Origin: Anaerolineae bacterium
GTDB taxonomy: Bacteria; Chloroflexota; Anaerolineae; Anaerolineales; E44-bin32
Direction of reading: 5' to 3'
Length of the DNA: 23,960 nucleotides
Assembly (NCBI GenBank): GCA_030673735.1
Contig: DAOVIK010000003.1
Location: 1-23,960, forward strand
In this document: piece after piece, positions 1 to 7,951 of the stretch
Layout: each line of letters begins with the position of its first letter
How positions within the stretch are numbered: position 1 is the stretch's first letter
Translations under genes and position numbers: made by a program
Notes under the pieces: generated by a model
What the model saw: the letters and a program-made list of their open reading frames with translations, nothing else
Told to the model about the DNA's origin: nothing
Databases searched by the model: none

Positions 1-491
1 CGCGCGCTCAGACGCGAGGCCTTGCGCAAGGCAATGGTGTCCAAGGGCCCTTGGTGCAGTAAAGCCTCGTAGACGCTCTTCGCTTCCTGCGTCATGCGTC
101 CCTGCTCGTACTGCAGCAGATAGTCCTCTTCAGGCGAGCCGTAGTTCTCGCTCAAAGCATAGAAATAGGGCGCTATATCAAGGGAAATGATCGTGGCTCG
201 CTTGCGCAGAACCTTGGCGTAATACCAGGCGCGCTCACCCAGCAGGGAATCCTTCCATCCCCAGGTGACATGCCCCGGATCGTCATGCTCGGATGCCACC
301 GACCGGTCACCAGCAACGGCCTGCCACAAGCTCGGCATCAGCACGCCCTTGATCGGCCAGAAGTAGACGAAGCCCCGCTCCTCAACAAAGGCAATCGCCT
401 GCTCCTTGGTGATCACTTGGCGATCCGGCGCATGACGATACTGGTGTCTGCGGTATTGCTCCAATTGGGCCTTGGATAGCTCAGCTGTCAT
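1..491 (-). CDS. AlkZ-related winged-helix protein (3' end cut by window)
   Basis: An open frame reads from ATG at 491 on the minus strand to the window edge (163 codons, no stop). The N-terminal part carries a stretch like FVEERGFVYFWPIKG, then a VTWGWKDSLLGERAWYYAKVL segment and a YGSPEEDYLLQYEQG segment, ending in a helix-rich piece (GPLDTIALRKAS) typical of the start of a winged helix. From memory this pattern matches bacterial proteins annotated as AlkZ-related, distant relatives of the AlkZ/YcaQ DNA glycosylases; glycosylase activity is not shown here. A plausible ribosome site AAGGAAG lies 8 bases before the ATG. The gene is divergent from arsR across 96 bp. A TACAAT box on the minus strand (513-518) could be its -10. 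Family call is moderately secure; function is uncertain. Confidence 0.7.
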   Translation of the reverse strand, partial: MTAELSKAQLEQYRRHQYRHAPDRQVITKEQAIAFVEERGFVYFWPIKGVLMPSLWQAVAGDRSVASEHDDPGHVTWGWKDSLLGERAWYYAKVLRKRATIISLDIAPYFYALSENYGSPEEDYLLQYEQGRMTQEAKSVYEALLHQGPLDTIALRKASRLSA

Positions 492-512
492 GATGGGCTT
501 CCTTCGGATGAG

Positions 513-518
513 ATTGTA
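513..518 (-). promoter_or_regulatory. Possible -10 box for the AlkZ-related gene
   Basis: TACAAT on the minus strand, 22 bases before the start codon. The -35 position (TCAAGA, 17-bp spacing) is weak. A 10-bp perfect palindrome CCCCATGGGG (520-529) lies between the two boxes. Tentative. Confidence 0.25.
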
Positions 519-537
519 ACCCCATGGGGCAAGGATC

Positions 538-565
538 TTGACAGCCAGCCTATTCGTGGTATCCT
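538..565 (+). promoter_or_regulatory. Promoter of arsR
   Basis: A perfect -35 TTGACA (538-543) is followed after 16 bp by TATCCT (560-565), four of six matches to a -10 box. Transcription would start near 572, inside the inverted-repeat operator. The GTG at 567 would therefore lie upstream of the transcript, which supports ATG 588 as the arsR start. Confidence 0.6.
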
Positions 566-570
566 TGTGA

Positions 571-592
571 TTGATAGATGGCTATCTATGAA
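571..592 (+). promoter_or_regulatory. ArsR operator 1 (inverted repeat)
   Basis: The arms TTGATAGAT and ATCTATGAA, separated by GGCT, form a 22-bp inverted repeat with 8 of 9 paired positions; the core ATAGAT/ATCTAT is perfect. It sits at the expected transcription start and overlaps the first codon of arsR, a standard position for an autorepressing ArsR. A close copy occurs at 927-948. Confidence 0.65.
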
Positions 593-893
593 TTACGAGA
601 GTGATGTTCCCACCGATCCGATTACCTTCGCCCGCGCCCTGGCCGACGAGACGCGCCAGGAGATCATGCGCCTTTGCTGCTGTGACTGGCTCTCGGTAAA
701 GGAGATCGTCAACGCGCTGGATGTCACCCAGCCCACCGTTTCGCATCATCTTGCTGTGCTTCGGGAGGCCGGTTTGGTGGGCGTGCGCCGTCGCGGAAGG
801 CAGACCTTCTACCGGCTGAACCAAGAACGTGTGGCGTTCTGCTGCGGGAAGATGATGGAACGTTATGCGCCGGACATTGCTACGGCCGAGTAG
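588..893 (+). CDS. arsR: ArsR-family arsenic-responsive repressor
   Basis: This is a 101-residue ArsR/SmtB winged-helix repressor. The order of elements is typical: a helix with LADETRQEIMRL, a Cys cluster LCCCDW at about residues 29-34, the recognition helix TQPTVSHHLAVLREAGLV, and the wing VRRRGRQTFYRL. A further Cys pair follows in FCCGKMM. The CCC cluster occupies the place of the CxC metalloid site of the classical As(III)-sensing ArsR proteins, so As(III)/Sb(III) sensing is the likely trigger. An in-frame GTG at 567 would add seven residues, but it lies upstream of the predicted transcription start; ATG 588 is preferred, though it has no clear Shine-Dalgarno. The gene is first in the arsenic module and should repress itself through the operator overlapping its start. 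The downstream arsM supports the sensing role. Confidence 0.9.
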   Translation: MNYESDVPTDPITFARALADETRQEIMRLCCCDWLSVKEIVNALDVTQPTVSHHLAVLREAGLVGVRRRGRQTFYRLNQERVAFCCGKMMERYAPDIATAE

Positions 894-926
894 ATTCTCA
901 GTCGTCACTCTCTTTTTTTGGTCCAA

Positions 927-948
927 TTCATCGAAGATCATCTATCAA
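927..948 (+). promoter_or_regulatory. ArsR operator 2
   Basis: This 22-bp site matches the reverse complement of operator 1 at 17 of 22 positions. It keeps TTCAT at one end and a ten-base run CATCTATCAA at the other; the differences are all in the middle. It lies 33 bp after the arsR stop and 24 bp before the next ATG. It probably lets ArsR control the rest of the module separately. A weak overlapping promoter (TTGGTC 918-923, TATCAA 943-948, 19-bp spacing) is conceivable. Confidence 0.55.
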
Positions 949-972
949 AACCAGAAGAAAGGAGGCCACACG

Positions 973-1056
973 ATGCATTCGACAGGATCCGCTTTACCAC
1001 GCTGGACGTTGCGCCCGGTCGCTCGCTGCTGTGAGGGCGCGTGTCCGCTGCCCTGA
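973..1056 (+). CDS. Small Cys-containing peptide in the arsenic module (27 aa)
   Basis: A 27-codon ORF begins with ATG 973 behind an excellent ribosome site, AAAGGAGG (958-965), 7 bases upstream. The product is basic and ends in RCCEGACPLP, giving three Cys in a CCxxxC pattern. It lies between ArsR operator 2 and a strong hairpin, so it could be a separate small transcript or the leader of arsM. I do not recognise the family. It may be a metalloid-binding peptide, a leader peptide, or an unconserved ORF; the strong ribosome site and position are the only support. The same AAAGGAGGC context recurs before the small membrane gene at 2033. Confidence 0.45.
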   Translation: MHSTGSALPRWTLRPVARCCEGACPLP

Positions 1057-1077
1057 GCATGGCGATAAACTGCTCGC

Positions 1078-1102
1078 CTCGGGGAGACCATGGCTCCCCG
1101 AG
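1078..1102 (+). terminator. Strong hairpin between the small peptide and arsM
   Basis: CTCGGGGAG and CTCCCCGAG form a perfect 9-bp stem around a 7-base loop (ACCATGG). There is no T-run after it, so it is either a weak or attenuating terminator or an RNA processing/stability element. A second perfect 10-bp palindrome (GACGATCGTC, 1104-1113) follows directly. Confidence 0.45.
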
Positions 1103-1230
1103 CGACGATCGTCAGGCAAATTGAGGATCACGCGCCCATCCAATTGGGCTACAATCGAACCTCAATAAGGAAACTGGCATAGAGGCACATCAAATCCACA
1201 AGCACTAATACACTGATGGGGAGATCGACA

Positions 1231-1974
1231 ATGACCAAACAAGATGAGCAGATACGAGAAGAGGTAAGGCGCTACTACGGCAATCTGGCTGAGCAACAGC
1301 CGGCATCCTGTTGCGAGCCGTCGGACTGTGGCTACGGCCCAAGTTACCCGTCGGAATTGATGACGGAGATCCCCAAGGAGGTTGCCGGTTTCTCATTGGG
1401 TTGCGGTGATCCGATCTCGGCTGCGGATCTTCAGCCCGGTGAGGTCGTGTTGGATCTGGGCTCGGGAGGGGGATTGGACTGCTTCATGGCGGCTAAGCTC
1501 GTGGGGGCCGAGGGGCGTGTGATTGGTGTCGACATGACCGATGCGATGCTCGACCATGCCGCCGAAGTTGCTGCCAAGCTCGGCTTTGAGAACGTTGAGT
1601 TCCGCCGCGGATTGATTGAAGAGATCCCGGCGGAAGATCAGAGCGTGGATGTCGTTATCTCCAACTGCGTGATCAACCTTTCTCCGGATAAACCCGCCGT
1701 CTTGCGCGAGGCCTTCCGTGTGCTTCGGCCCGGCGGGCGGTTTGTGGTCTCCGACATCGTAATCCGAGGAGAGATGCGACCCCAGTTCCGCGAGCTCGCC
1801 GATAGCTGGGCAGCATGCGTCGCCGGTGCGCCCACTGTCGACGAATACCTGGGGACCTTGAATTCGGCAGGCTTTGCCGATGCTGAGTTGAAGAGCGTCA
1901 ATGATGCGCCGCTCAGCGAGATCGAACTTGGGATTCCCTTCTCGGCCATGATCGTTGCGCGCAAGCCGTCTTAG
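1231..1974 (+). CDS. arsM: Arsenite methyltransferase ArsM
   Basis: This 247-residue enzyme transfers methyl groups from S-adenosylmethionine to As(III), giving methylated arsenicals in the cytoplasm. The SAM-binding motif VLDLGSGGGLD is at about residues 73-83. The expected Cys residues are present: CCEPSDC (27, 28, 33), GCGDP (58), SNCVINL (146) and WAACVAGA (196). The last two, with the N-terminal Cys, form the arsenic site in known ArsM proteins. The post-motif LRPGGRFVVSDI and the C-terminal domain are also typical. Start: ATG 1231 has GGGGAG 7 bases upstream, while the in-frame ATG 1216 has none. It follows arsR and the Cys peptide on the same strand. No efflux pump (ArsB/Acr3) or reductase is in the window, so methylation seems to be the local resistance route. 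Confidence 0.93.
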   Translation: MTKQDEQIREEVRRYYGNLAEQQPASCCEPSDCGYGPSYPSELMTEIPKEVAGFSLGCGDPISAADLQPGEVVLDLGSGGGLDCFMAAKLVGAEGRVIGVDMTDAMLDHAAEVAAKLGFENVEFRRGLIEEIPAEDQSVDVVISNCVINLSPDKPAVLREAFRVLRPGGRFVVSDIVIRGEMRPQFRELADSWAACVAGAPTVDEYLGTLNSAGFADAELKSVNDAPLSEIELGIPFSAMIVARKPS

Positions 1975-2032
1975 GAGCAGCCTGACTCTCCAAGGTTGAT
2001 ATCGAACCGCCGCCATTCAAAGGAGGCGTCCG

Positions 2033-2338
2033 ATGTGCAAAGGAGTTCTCCTTGAGCTCGCCGCTTACGCATTCGTGATCGCACTCTCCATGGTCATCTT
2101 CGCATTATTCCCTGGATTAACCCCCCAGCATTTAACGATCATTGTCCTTATCGGCCTTACCGCGCTGTTAGTCTTTAGCATTTTACGTGGCGGAAGAAGG
2201 AGGAATACGCCGAACTCCCCTCCTGACTCTGCGCGTGCGATCCGCTCCCTATGCTTTGCTTCTACCCTGCGCAGCCTTGCAGGAGGCGGCTCCTGTGTTA
2301 CTTGTCGAACTTTCATCCCTTATCCACTCGGACCCTAG
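2033..2338 (+). CDS. Small membrane protein after arsM
   Basis: This ORF of 101 codons starts 58 bases after the arsM stop, with AAAGGAGG (2019-2026) 6 bases before the ATG. The first half holds two hydrophobic segments (about residues 8-28 and 34-52) ending in a positively charged RGGRRR, as expected for a two-span inner-membrane protein with a cytoplasmic tail. The second half (Ser/Pro/Arg-rich, with a CVTC) has no recognisable fold and may be poorly conserved or a frameshifted tail. I do not recognise the family. It may be co-transcribed with arsM; no promoter was seen between them. Confidence 0.5.
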   Translation: MCKGVLLELAAYAFVIALSMVIFALFPGLTPQHLTIIVLIGLTALLVFSILRGGRRRNTPNSPPDSARAIRSLCFASTLRSLAGGGSCVTCRTFIPYPLGP

Positions 2339-2473
2339 ACTCGATATTTCGGCCCATTGCGCGAGCGTATTGCCGCCCCCTGAAACTCCTCCGCGTGCCA
2401 ATTGTGCTAACGAGATTCGTATGATCGGGCAATAGAATCCAACCAATCATCGATGCTCCTCACCGGGCATGGA

Positions 2474-2479
2474 TATAAT
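2474..2479 (+). promoter_or_regulatory. -10 box of the citrate synthase gene
   Basis: A perfect TATAAT lies 38 bases before the start codon. The matching -35 region is poor. The likely leader is about 30 nt and contains GGGAG as ribosome site. Confidence 0.5.
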
Positions 2480-2517
2480 TCACATCTATCGACTCCAGGG
2501 ATGATAAGGGAGAAAGC

Positions 2518-3804
2518 ATGACAAAGCGGGATTTGACCATTACAGATAATCGCACTGGAAAGAGCTATGACCTTGACCTCGAGCTGGGCGCGCTCAAGGC
2601 CGTGGACCTGCGCCAGATCAAGATCTCCGAGGATGAGCAGGGCATGATGAGCTACGATCCCTCCTTCGTGAATACCGCGGCCACCAAGAGCGCCATCACG
2701 ATGGTGGATGGCGAGGCCGGCCTGCTCTGCCATCGCGGCTATTCGATCGAGGAGCTTGCCGAGAAGAGCAAGTACCTCGAAGTGGCCTACCTGATCATGT
2801 TCGGCGAGCTGCCAACTCGCAGCGAACTCGAAGTCTTTGAATCCGAGATCGGCCGGTGTTCCGTTTTGCCGCAGGAAGTCGAAACCATGCTGCGCGCCTT
2901 TCCTGCGGATGCCCATCCGATGGGCGTATTCATCAGCATGATCGCGGCAATGGGGACTTTCTTCCCCGAAGCGCGCAACGTGGACGATCCTGAAGTGCGA
3001 ATGCAGCAGGTATGTCACTTAACCGCCACGGTGCCTACGATCGCTGCCTACGCCTACCGCAACATGGCTGATCTTCCTTTCGTGCGTCCGGATAGCGAGC
3101 TAAGCTACACTGCCAATCTGCTGCAGATGCTCTTCAAAGATCCAGACCGCCCATACAAGGTGGAGCCGGCGCTCGAAAAGGCGCTCGACGTGTTGTTCAT
3201 CCTGCACGCCGATCATGAGCAGAACTGCAGCACGAACGTCATGCGGGGGATCGCCTCCAGCAAGTCCGATCCGTACGGCGCGCTGGCCGGAGCTGGGGCA
3301 GCGCTATACGGCCCCTTGCACGGCGGCGCGAACGAAGCCGTGGTGCGGATGCTTGAGAAGATCGAAGACAAGCGGAATGTACCGGCATACGTGGAGCGTG
3401 TGAAGGCGGGTGAGTTTCGCCTGATGGGCTTCGGTCACCGCGTGTACAAGAACTACGATCCCCGCGCGCGCATCATCAAGCAAGTTGCCGACGAGGTATT
3501 CAAGGTCACGGGGCCCAGCCCCTTGCTGGATATCGCCCTTGAACTCGAACGCATCGCCCTCGAGGATGACTACTTCGTCTCGCGCCGGCTTTATCCCAAC
3601 GTCGATTTCTATTCGGGGATCATCTATCAGGCCCTGGGCTTGCCGGTTGAGATGTTCACATTGCTATTCGCCATCGGACGCACGGCGGGTTGGCTGGCGC
3701 AGTGGCAGGAACTGCTCACCGATCCTGAACAACGCATTGCCAGACCGCGCCAGATCTACACCGGTTCCCCACCCAGGGACTACATCCCGCTTGATAAGCG
3801 CTAA
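2518..3804 (+). CDS. gltA: Citrate synthase (type II)
   Basis: This 428-residue enzyme condenses oxaloacetate and acetyl-CoA to citrate, the entry step of the TCA cycle. Length and the N-terminal domain (NRTGKSYDLDLELGALKAVD) match the hexameric gram-negative-type enzyme. The catalytic residues are visible: His268 in GPLHGGANEA, His307 in MGFGHRVYKNYDPRA, and Asp363 in NVDFYSGIIYQ. HADHEQNCSTN (about 230-240) is the usual substrate-binding stretch. It is monocistronic in appearance: its own TATAAT, a GGGAG ribosome site, and a 294-bp gap to the next gene. A 2-methylcitrate synthase is less likely because of the length and N-terminal domain, but cannot be fully excluded. Confidence 0.94.
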   Translation: MTKRDLTITDNRTGKSYDLDLELGALKAVDLRQIKISEDEQGMMSYDPSFVNTAATKSAITMVDGEAGLLCHRGYSIEELAEKSKYLEVAYLIMFGELPTRSELEVFESEIGRCSVLPQEVETMLRAFPADAHPMGVFISMIAAMGTFFPEARNVDDPEVRMQQVCHLTATVPTIAAYAYRNMADLPFVRPDSELSYTANLLQMLFKDPDRPYKVEPALEKALDVLFILHADHEQNCSTNVMRGIASSKSDPYGALAGAGAALYGPLHGGANEAVVRMLEKIEDKRNVPAYVERVKAGEFRLMGFGHRVYKNYDPRARIIKQVADEVFKVTGPSPLLDIALELERIALEDDYFVSRRLYPNVDFYSGIIYQALGLPVEMFTLLFAIGRTAGWLAQWQELLTDPEQRIARPRQIYTGSPPRDYIPLDKR

Positions 3805-4098
3805 CCCGGACTGTTCTTCCTAAATCCGGCACACATGTGCAATCTCCCTACATCGATGCTGGGTGCAATTCGGCGAACAATCCTGCGAGCTGCGGCCACT
3901 GCCCAGCTCGCGCATTCTTCCCACGCGAAAAAACGCAGGTTTGATATACTGGGTATCCGCTCCATTTGACAACGTTCTGTAGCCTCCGTGCGAACGCCAA
4001 CCGCATACACGGCGTTCGCTCCGCTTGCGGGTGCCGACCCCGCGCCACGAAACGGGAAAGTCTGTCATGATCCTTCCTCGAAAGTGGAGCTACGGACC

Positions 4099-5883
4099 AT
4101 GAGATCGCTGTGGCGACTCCGTGAATTCATACGTCCATATTGGCGACGTGTCGTGTTCTCCGCAATGTTGCTATTGGGCATGACCGCCATCAGCTTGGTC
4201 TTCCCGTACATCATCCGCCAGGTGATCGACGTCGGCTTGGCGAACGTGGATCTACGCTTCATCCTCTTCGCCGCACTCGCGATCCTGGGTTTGGGCATAT
4301 TGCGCTCGATCCTGGCCTACGGCCAGCGCTATCTCACCGAGTGGGTCTCCCACAACGTCTCCTACGATCTGCGCAACCGGCTCTACGATCACATCCAGCA
4401 TCTACCGTTCACCTTTCACGATCGAACGCAGAGCGGCCAGCTGATCAGCCGCTCCATTGAGGACGTGCGCGCCATCGAGCGCTTCACCGGAAGCGGCCTG
4501 CCCGAGTTGGCGCGCGTCGCGATGCTGGTGATAGGTATCGTCACGTTGCTCTACATGGATAATGCCGTGTTGGCAACCGTGGCCTTGCTTCCCATGCTGC
4601 CCCTTATCGTTATCACCACGCGCTTTGGCCAGCGCATCAGCCGCTTCTTCCTCAGCGTCGAGAACGCGCTGGGCGAGCTTTCCGTCCGACTGCAGGAGAA
4701 TGTCAGCGGAGCACAGGTCGTGCGGGCCTTCTCGCGCGAGCCCTACGAAGCCCAGCGCTTTGACAGGATCAACCGCGAGTTGTTCAGCGCCCGGCTGACG
4801 GTGATCAACGAATTCGCCAAGATTATGCCCACCTCCCATTTCCTGATCGCCTTTGCCACGATCTTGATCCTGTGGTTCGGCGGCGGTATGGTGAGCCGGG
4901 GTGAGTTGACCCTCGGCGAGTTGGTGGCCTTCAACAGCTATATGCTGCTCCTGGCCGAGCCGCTGCACATCATGGGCTGGCTGGTCAACTCGGCCGGGGA
5001 AGCCTCTGCCGGCGTGCAGCGAACAATCGAAATCCTCGACAAGCAGCCCGATATTCGCAATCCTCCAGATGCCATCGATCTGCCGGATCTCTCCGGCCGA
5101 GTGGAATTCAAAGACCTTTCCTTCCGCTACGAAGGCGAAGAGCGCTACGCCTTGCGCGAAATCGATCTGACCGTCGAACCTAATCAGATCGTGGCCTTGA
5201 TAGGCGCGACCGGATCGGGGAAGACTTCGCTGGTAAACATGATCCCCCGATTCTATGATGCCACACAGGGGTGCGTGTTTGTCGACGACTACGATGTCCG
5301 CCAGGCGGATCTGACATCCTTGCGCCGCCAGATTGGCATCGTGCTGCAAACCTCGCTGCTCTTCTCCACCACGATTTCTGAGAACATCGCCTACGGGAGA
5401 CCGGATGCCGGCGAGGAGGAGATCGTCGCCGCGGCGAAGGCCGCGCAGGCCCATGAATTCATCCTTGAACTCCCTGACGAATTCGAAACCGTGGTCGGTG
5501 AGCGCGGGGTGACGCTATCGGGCGGACAGCGGCAGCGCGCCGCCATTGCCCGCGCCTTGGTTTTGGATCCCCGCATCCTGATCCTGGACGACTCGACCTC
5601 CAGCGTCGACACACACACCGAGTACCTCATCCAGCGAGCGCTGGAACGCCTCATGCAAGGACGCACCACCTTTGTGATCGCCCAACGCCTTTCCACGATC
5701 CGCCGAGCTGATCTGATCCTGGTCATGGAGCAGGGGCGAATCGTCGAGAAAGGCACCCACGCCGACCTGATTGAACAAGATGGTCTGTATCGCGAGATCT
5801 ACGAAATGCAGTTCCGCGACCAGGAACGCTTCCAAGCGGAGATCGACGCCCTCGAAGCGCAGATGAGCGAGAAGCCATCATGA
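4099..5883 (+). CDS. ABC exporter half-transporter, degenerate-site subunit
   Basis: This 594-residue protein has an N-terminal six-helix exporter domain (about 1-320) and a C-terminal ATPase (about 330-575). Walker A GATGSGKTS is at 369-377 and the signature LSGGQ at 473-477. Walker B ends in Asp498 (ILILDDSTSSVD) where a catalytic Glu is expected, and the switch His is Gln529 (FVIAQRLST). It therefore cannot complete a normal catalytic site by itself and should pair with the next gene, as in TM287/288 or BmrCD. Such pairs export drugs, lipids or peptides; the substrate is unknown. Start: ATG 4099 (GGAG 10 bases upstream) gives the family's usual N-terminus; an in-frame GTG at 3988 would add 37 unlikely residues. 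The stop overlaps the next start by 4 bp. Confidence 0.92.
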   Translation: MRSLWRLREFIRPYWRRVVFSAMLLLGMTAISLVFPYIIRQVIDVGLANVDLRFILFAALAILGLGILRSILAYGQRYLTEWVSHNVSYDLRNRLYDHIQHLPFTFHDRTQSGQLISRSIEDVRAIERFTGSGLPELARVAMLVIGIVTLLYMDNAVLATVALLPMLPLIVITTRFGQRISRFFLSVENALGELSVRLQENVSGAQVVRAFSREPYEAQRFDRINRELFSARLTVINEFAKIMPTSHFLIAFATILILWFGGGMVSRGELTLGELVAFNSYMLLLAEPLHIMGWLVNSAGEASAGVQRTIEILDKQPDIRNPPDAIDLPDLSGRVEFKDLSFRYEGEERYALREIDLTVEPNQIVALIGATGSGKTSLVNMIPRFYDATQGCVFVDDYDVRQADLTSLRRQIGIVLQTSLLFSTTISENIAYGRPDAGEEEIVAAAKAAQAHEFILELPDEFETVVGERGVTLSGGQRQRAAIARALVLDPRILILDDSTSSVDTHTEYLIQRALERLMQGRTTFVIAQRLSTIRRADLILVMEQGRIVEKGTHADLIEQDGLYREIYEMQFRDQERFQAEIDALEAQMSEKPS

Positions 5884-7667
5884 CCGCCACAGCCCCTCAA
5901 CTCGACGAGGTTTATGCCAAGGGCTACGACTCGCGCGTAGCTCGTGAACTCGTATCGTTCATACGGCCCTATTGGCGTCAGATGCTGTTTGCGCTGGTGC
6001 TCATGCTCATTGGCTCTGGCGCGGCCGTCGCCGGCCCTTACTTGGTGAAAGTCGCGCTCGACTCGGGCGTCGCCCAGGGCTCGTTGCCTGTCCTACGAGA
6101 CGCCCTCTTGATCTACCTGTTCGCCATGCTGGCGCAATGGGGTGTGACGTACTTGCGCCTCAACGTGATGGCGCGCGTGGGGCAATCGATCATCTACGAT
6201 CTGCGCCGCCGCCTCTTCGGACACCTGCAGGAACTCTCATTGAACTTCTTCAGCCACTTCAGTGTCGGGCGCGTGATCGTGCGTGTGATCAACGATGTGG
6301 GCGTGCTGCGCGAATTCGTCACCTGGGCCATGCTTGCCATCGCGCGCGATGTCTTCACCCTGGTGGCCATCGTGGCCGTAATGCTGACGATGAACCTGCG
6401 CCTCTCACTGCTCACCTTCACCGTCATCCCTCTGATGGTGCTGGTGACGATTGCCTTCCGTCGTAGGGCGCGCGAGAACTACCGGCAAGTTCGCGCTGCC
6501 ATCAGTTGGGTCAATTCGGTGCTGGCCGAGAACATCAACGGTGTCCGTGTGGTGCAAGCCTTCGCCCGCCAAGATACCAACCTGGGCAACTTCAAAGACG
6601 TGGTCAACGACAACAACCTGAAGACCAATCTGCGCGCGGCACGTCTGGCTTCGGTCTTCTTCCCCTCGATCGACCTTCTGGGCACGCTTGCTACAGCGGT
6701 GGTCGTTTGGCTGGGCGGCGCAGCGGTGCTCGGCGAGCGTATCACCCCGGGCATCTTGGTGGCGTTCGTGCTTTATATCGAACGCTTCTTCAATCCCATC
6801 CGTGACCTCAGCCGCCGCTACGACACCTTCCAGTCCACCATGGCCGGCGGCGAACGCATCATCAACCTGCTGGAGACCCCCAAGGAGGTCGAGGACGCGC
6901 CGCAAGCCCTTGAACTGCCAACCATCCGCGGCGAGGTCGTCTTCAATAACGTTTCCTATCCCTACCCCGACGATGATCGCCCCGTGCTGGAGAACATCGA
7001 CCTTCACATCCAGCCCGGCACGACCGTGGCGCTCGTGGGACGCACGGGAGCCGGCAAGACCACGCTGGTCAAGCTGCTGGCGCGCTTCCACGATCCTGTC
7101 GAAGGGCACGTGTTCGTCGACGGGCACGACCTGCGCCAGGTGCAGCAAGCCAGCTTGCGCAGTCAGATGGGGATCGTTCTGCAGGATCCGTTCTTGTTCT
7201 CCGGCTCAGTAGGCGAGAATATAGCCTTCGGACGCCTGGACGCCGAGGATGAGGCCATCGAAGCCGCGGCGCGTACAGTAGGCGCCGATCAGTTCATCTC
7301 TCAAATGCGCTATGGAATGGATACCGCCGTCGAGGAGGGCGGCGTGATGCTCTCCGTTGGCCAGCGCCAGCTCGTGTCCTTCGCCCGCGCCCTGCTCGCC
7401 GATCCGCGCATCCTGATCCTCGATGAGGCCACGTCCAGCGTGGATACGCAGACCGAGCATCAGATCCAACGCGCCCTCGAACGCCTGCTCCAAGGTCGCA
7501 CGGCTTTCGTCATCGCACATCGCCTCTCTACCGTCATCAACGCCGACCTGATCGTCGTGCTCGAAGAGGGGCGCATCGTGGAGCAGGGAAGTCATGCCGA
7601 TCTGCTCGCCAAGCGCGGGCCATATTTCCGCCTCTACAGCATGCGCTTTGCCGACGACGAGGCGTAG
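5880..7667 (+). CDS. ABC exporter half-transporter, catalytic-site subunit
   Basis: This 595-residue partner of the preceding gene has the same plan: a six-helix exporter domain (about 20-325) and an ATPase (about 350-590). Walker A GRTGAGKTT is at 387-395, Walker B ILILDEATSSVD carries Glu516, and the switch His547 is in FVIAHRLST, so its own nucleotide face is intact. Its signature is altered to LSVGQ (491-495). In the heterodimer this signature faces the Walker motifs of the first subunit, so all three deviations fall in one composite site, leaving one active and one degenerate site. The ATGA overlap implies translational coupling and equal synthesis. Substrate not inferable. Confidence 0.92.
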   Translation: MTATAPQLDEVYAKGYDSRVARELVSFIRPYWRQMLFALVLMLIGSGAAVAGPYLVKVALDSGVAQGSLPVLRDALLIYLFAMLAQWGVTYLRLNVMARVGQSIIYDLRRRLFGHLQELSLNFFSHFSVGRVIVRVINDVGVLREFVTWAMLAIARDVFTLVAIVAVMLTMNLRLSLLTFTVIPLMVLVTIAFRRRARENYRQVRAAISWVNSVLAENINGVRVVQAFARQDTNLGNFKDVVNDNNLKTNLRAARLASVFFPSIDLLGTLATAVVVWLGGAAVLGERITPGILVAFVLYIERFFNPIRDLSRRYDTFQSTMAGGERIINLLETPKEVEDAPQALELPTIRGEVVFNNVSYPYPDDDRPVLENIDLHIQPGTTVALVGRTGAGKTTLVKLLARFHDPVEGHVFVDGHDLRQVQQASLRSQMGIVLQDPFLFSGSVGENIAFGRLDAEDEAIEAAARTVGADQFISQMRYGMDTAVEEGGVMLSVGQRQLVSFARALLADPRILILDEATSSVDTQTEHQIQRALERLLQGRTAFVIAHRLSTVINADLIVVLEEGRIVEQGSHADLLAKRGPYFRLYSMRFADDEA

Positions 7668-7951
7668 CGCGTTTTCACGAATTCCCGTAGCCATCATTCA
7701 GAGCTTATTCATATAGGATTCCACCTGGGCGCCTTCGTCATCGCGGCTTGAGCGCGTCTTCGTCCACGTGCCTTCGGCTGGCGTTCCGTCCCCTACTGAT
7801 CGTCTCGCGACGTCCCTCAAGGCAGGTCCCAACCAATCCCACCGGTGAGGAGCTAAATTAGGAGATGATTCAATGCATGGCGACTCCAGAGAGTGAGAAA
7901 CTGAGGGGATATCCACACCAATCGAGATCTTGACCTTCCTGCCAAGAAAAC

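Noticed and set aside
567..587. Longer arsR starting at GTG 567
   Set aside because: The predicted transcription start (about 572) lies downstream of this codon, and there is no ribosome site for it.
1393..2016. Long minus-strand ORF opposite arsM, and similar long ORFs opposite the ABC genes (4402-5454, 6405-7148)
   Set aside because: They mirror real genes on the other strand, have no ribosome site of note, and their proteins show no family features.
2484..2492. An ArsR half-site-like sequence (ATCTATCGA) just after the citrate synthase -10 box
   Set aside because: It matches one arm at 8 of 9 bases but the other arm is absent. One-mismatch 9-mers are expected several times in a window this size by chance.
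3988..4098. N-terminal extension of the first ABC subunit from GTG 3988
   Set aside because: The extra 37 residues do not resemble an exporter N-terminus; ATG 4099 begins the typical sequence.
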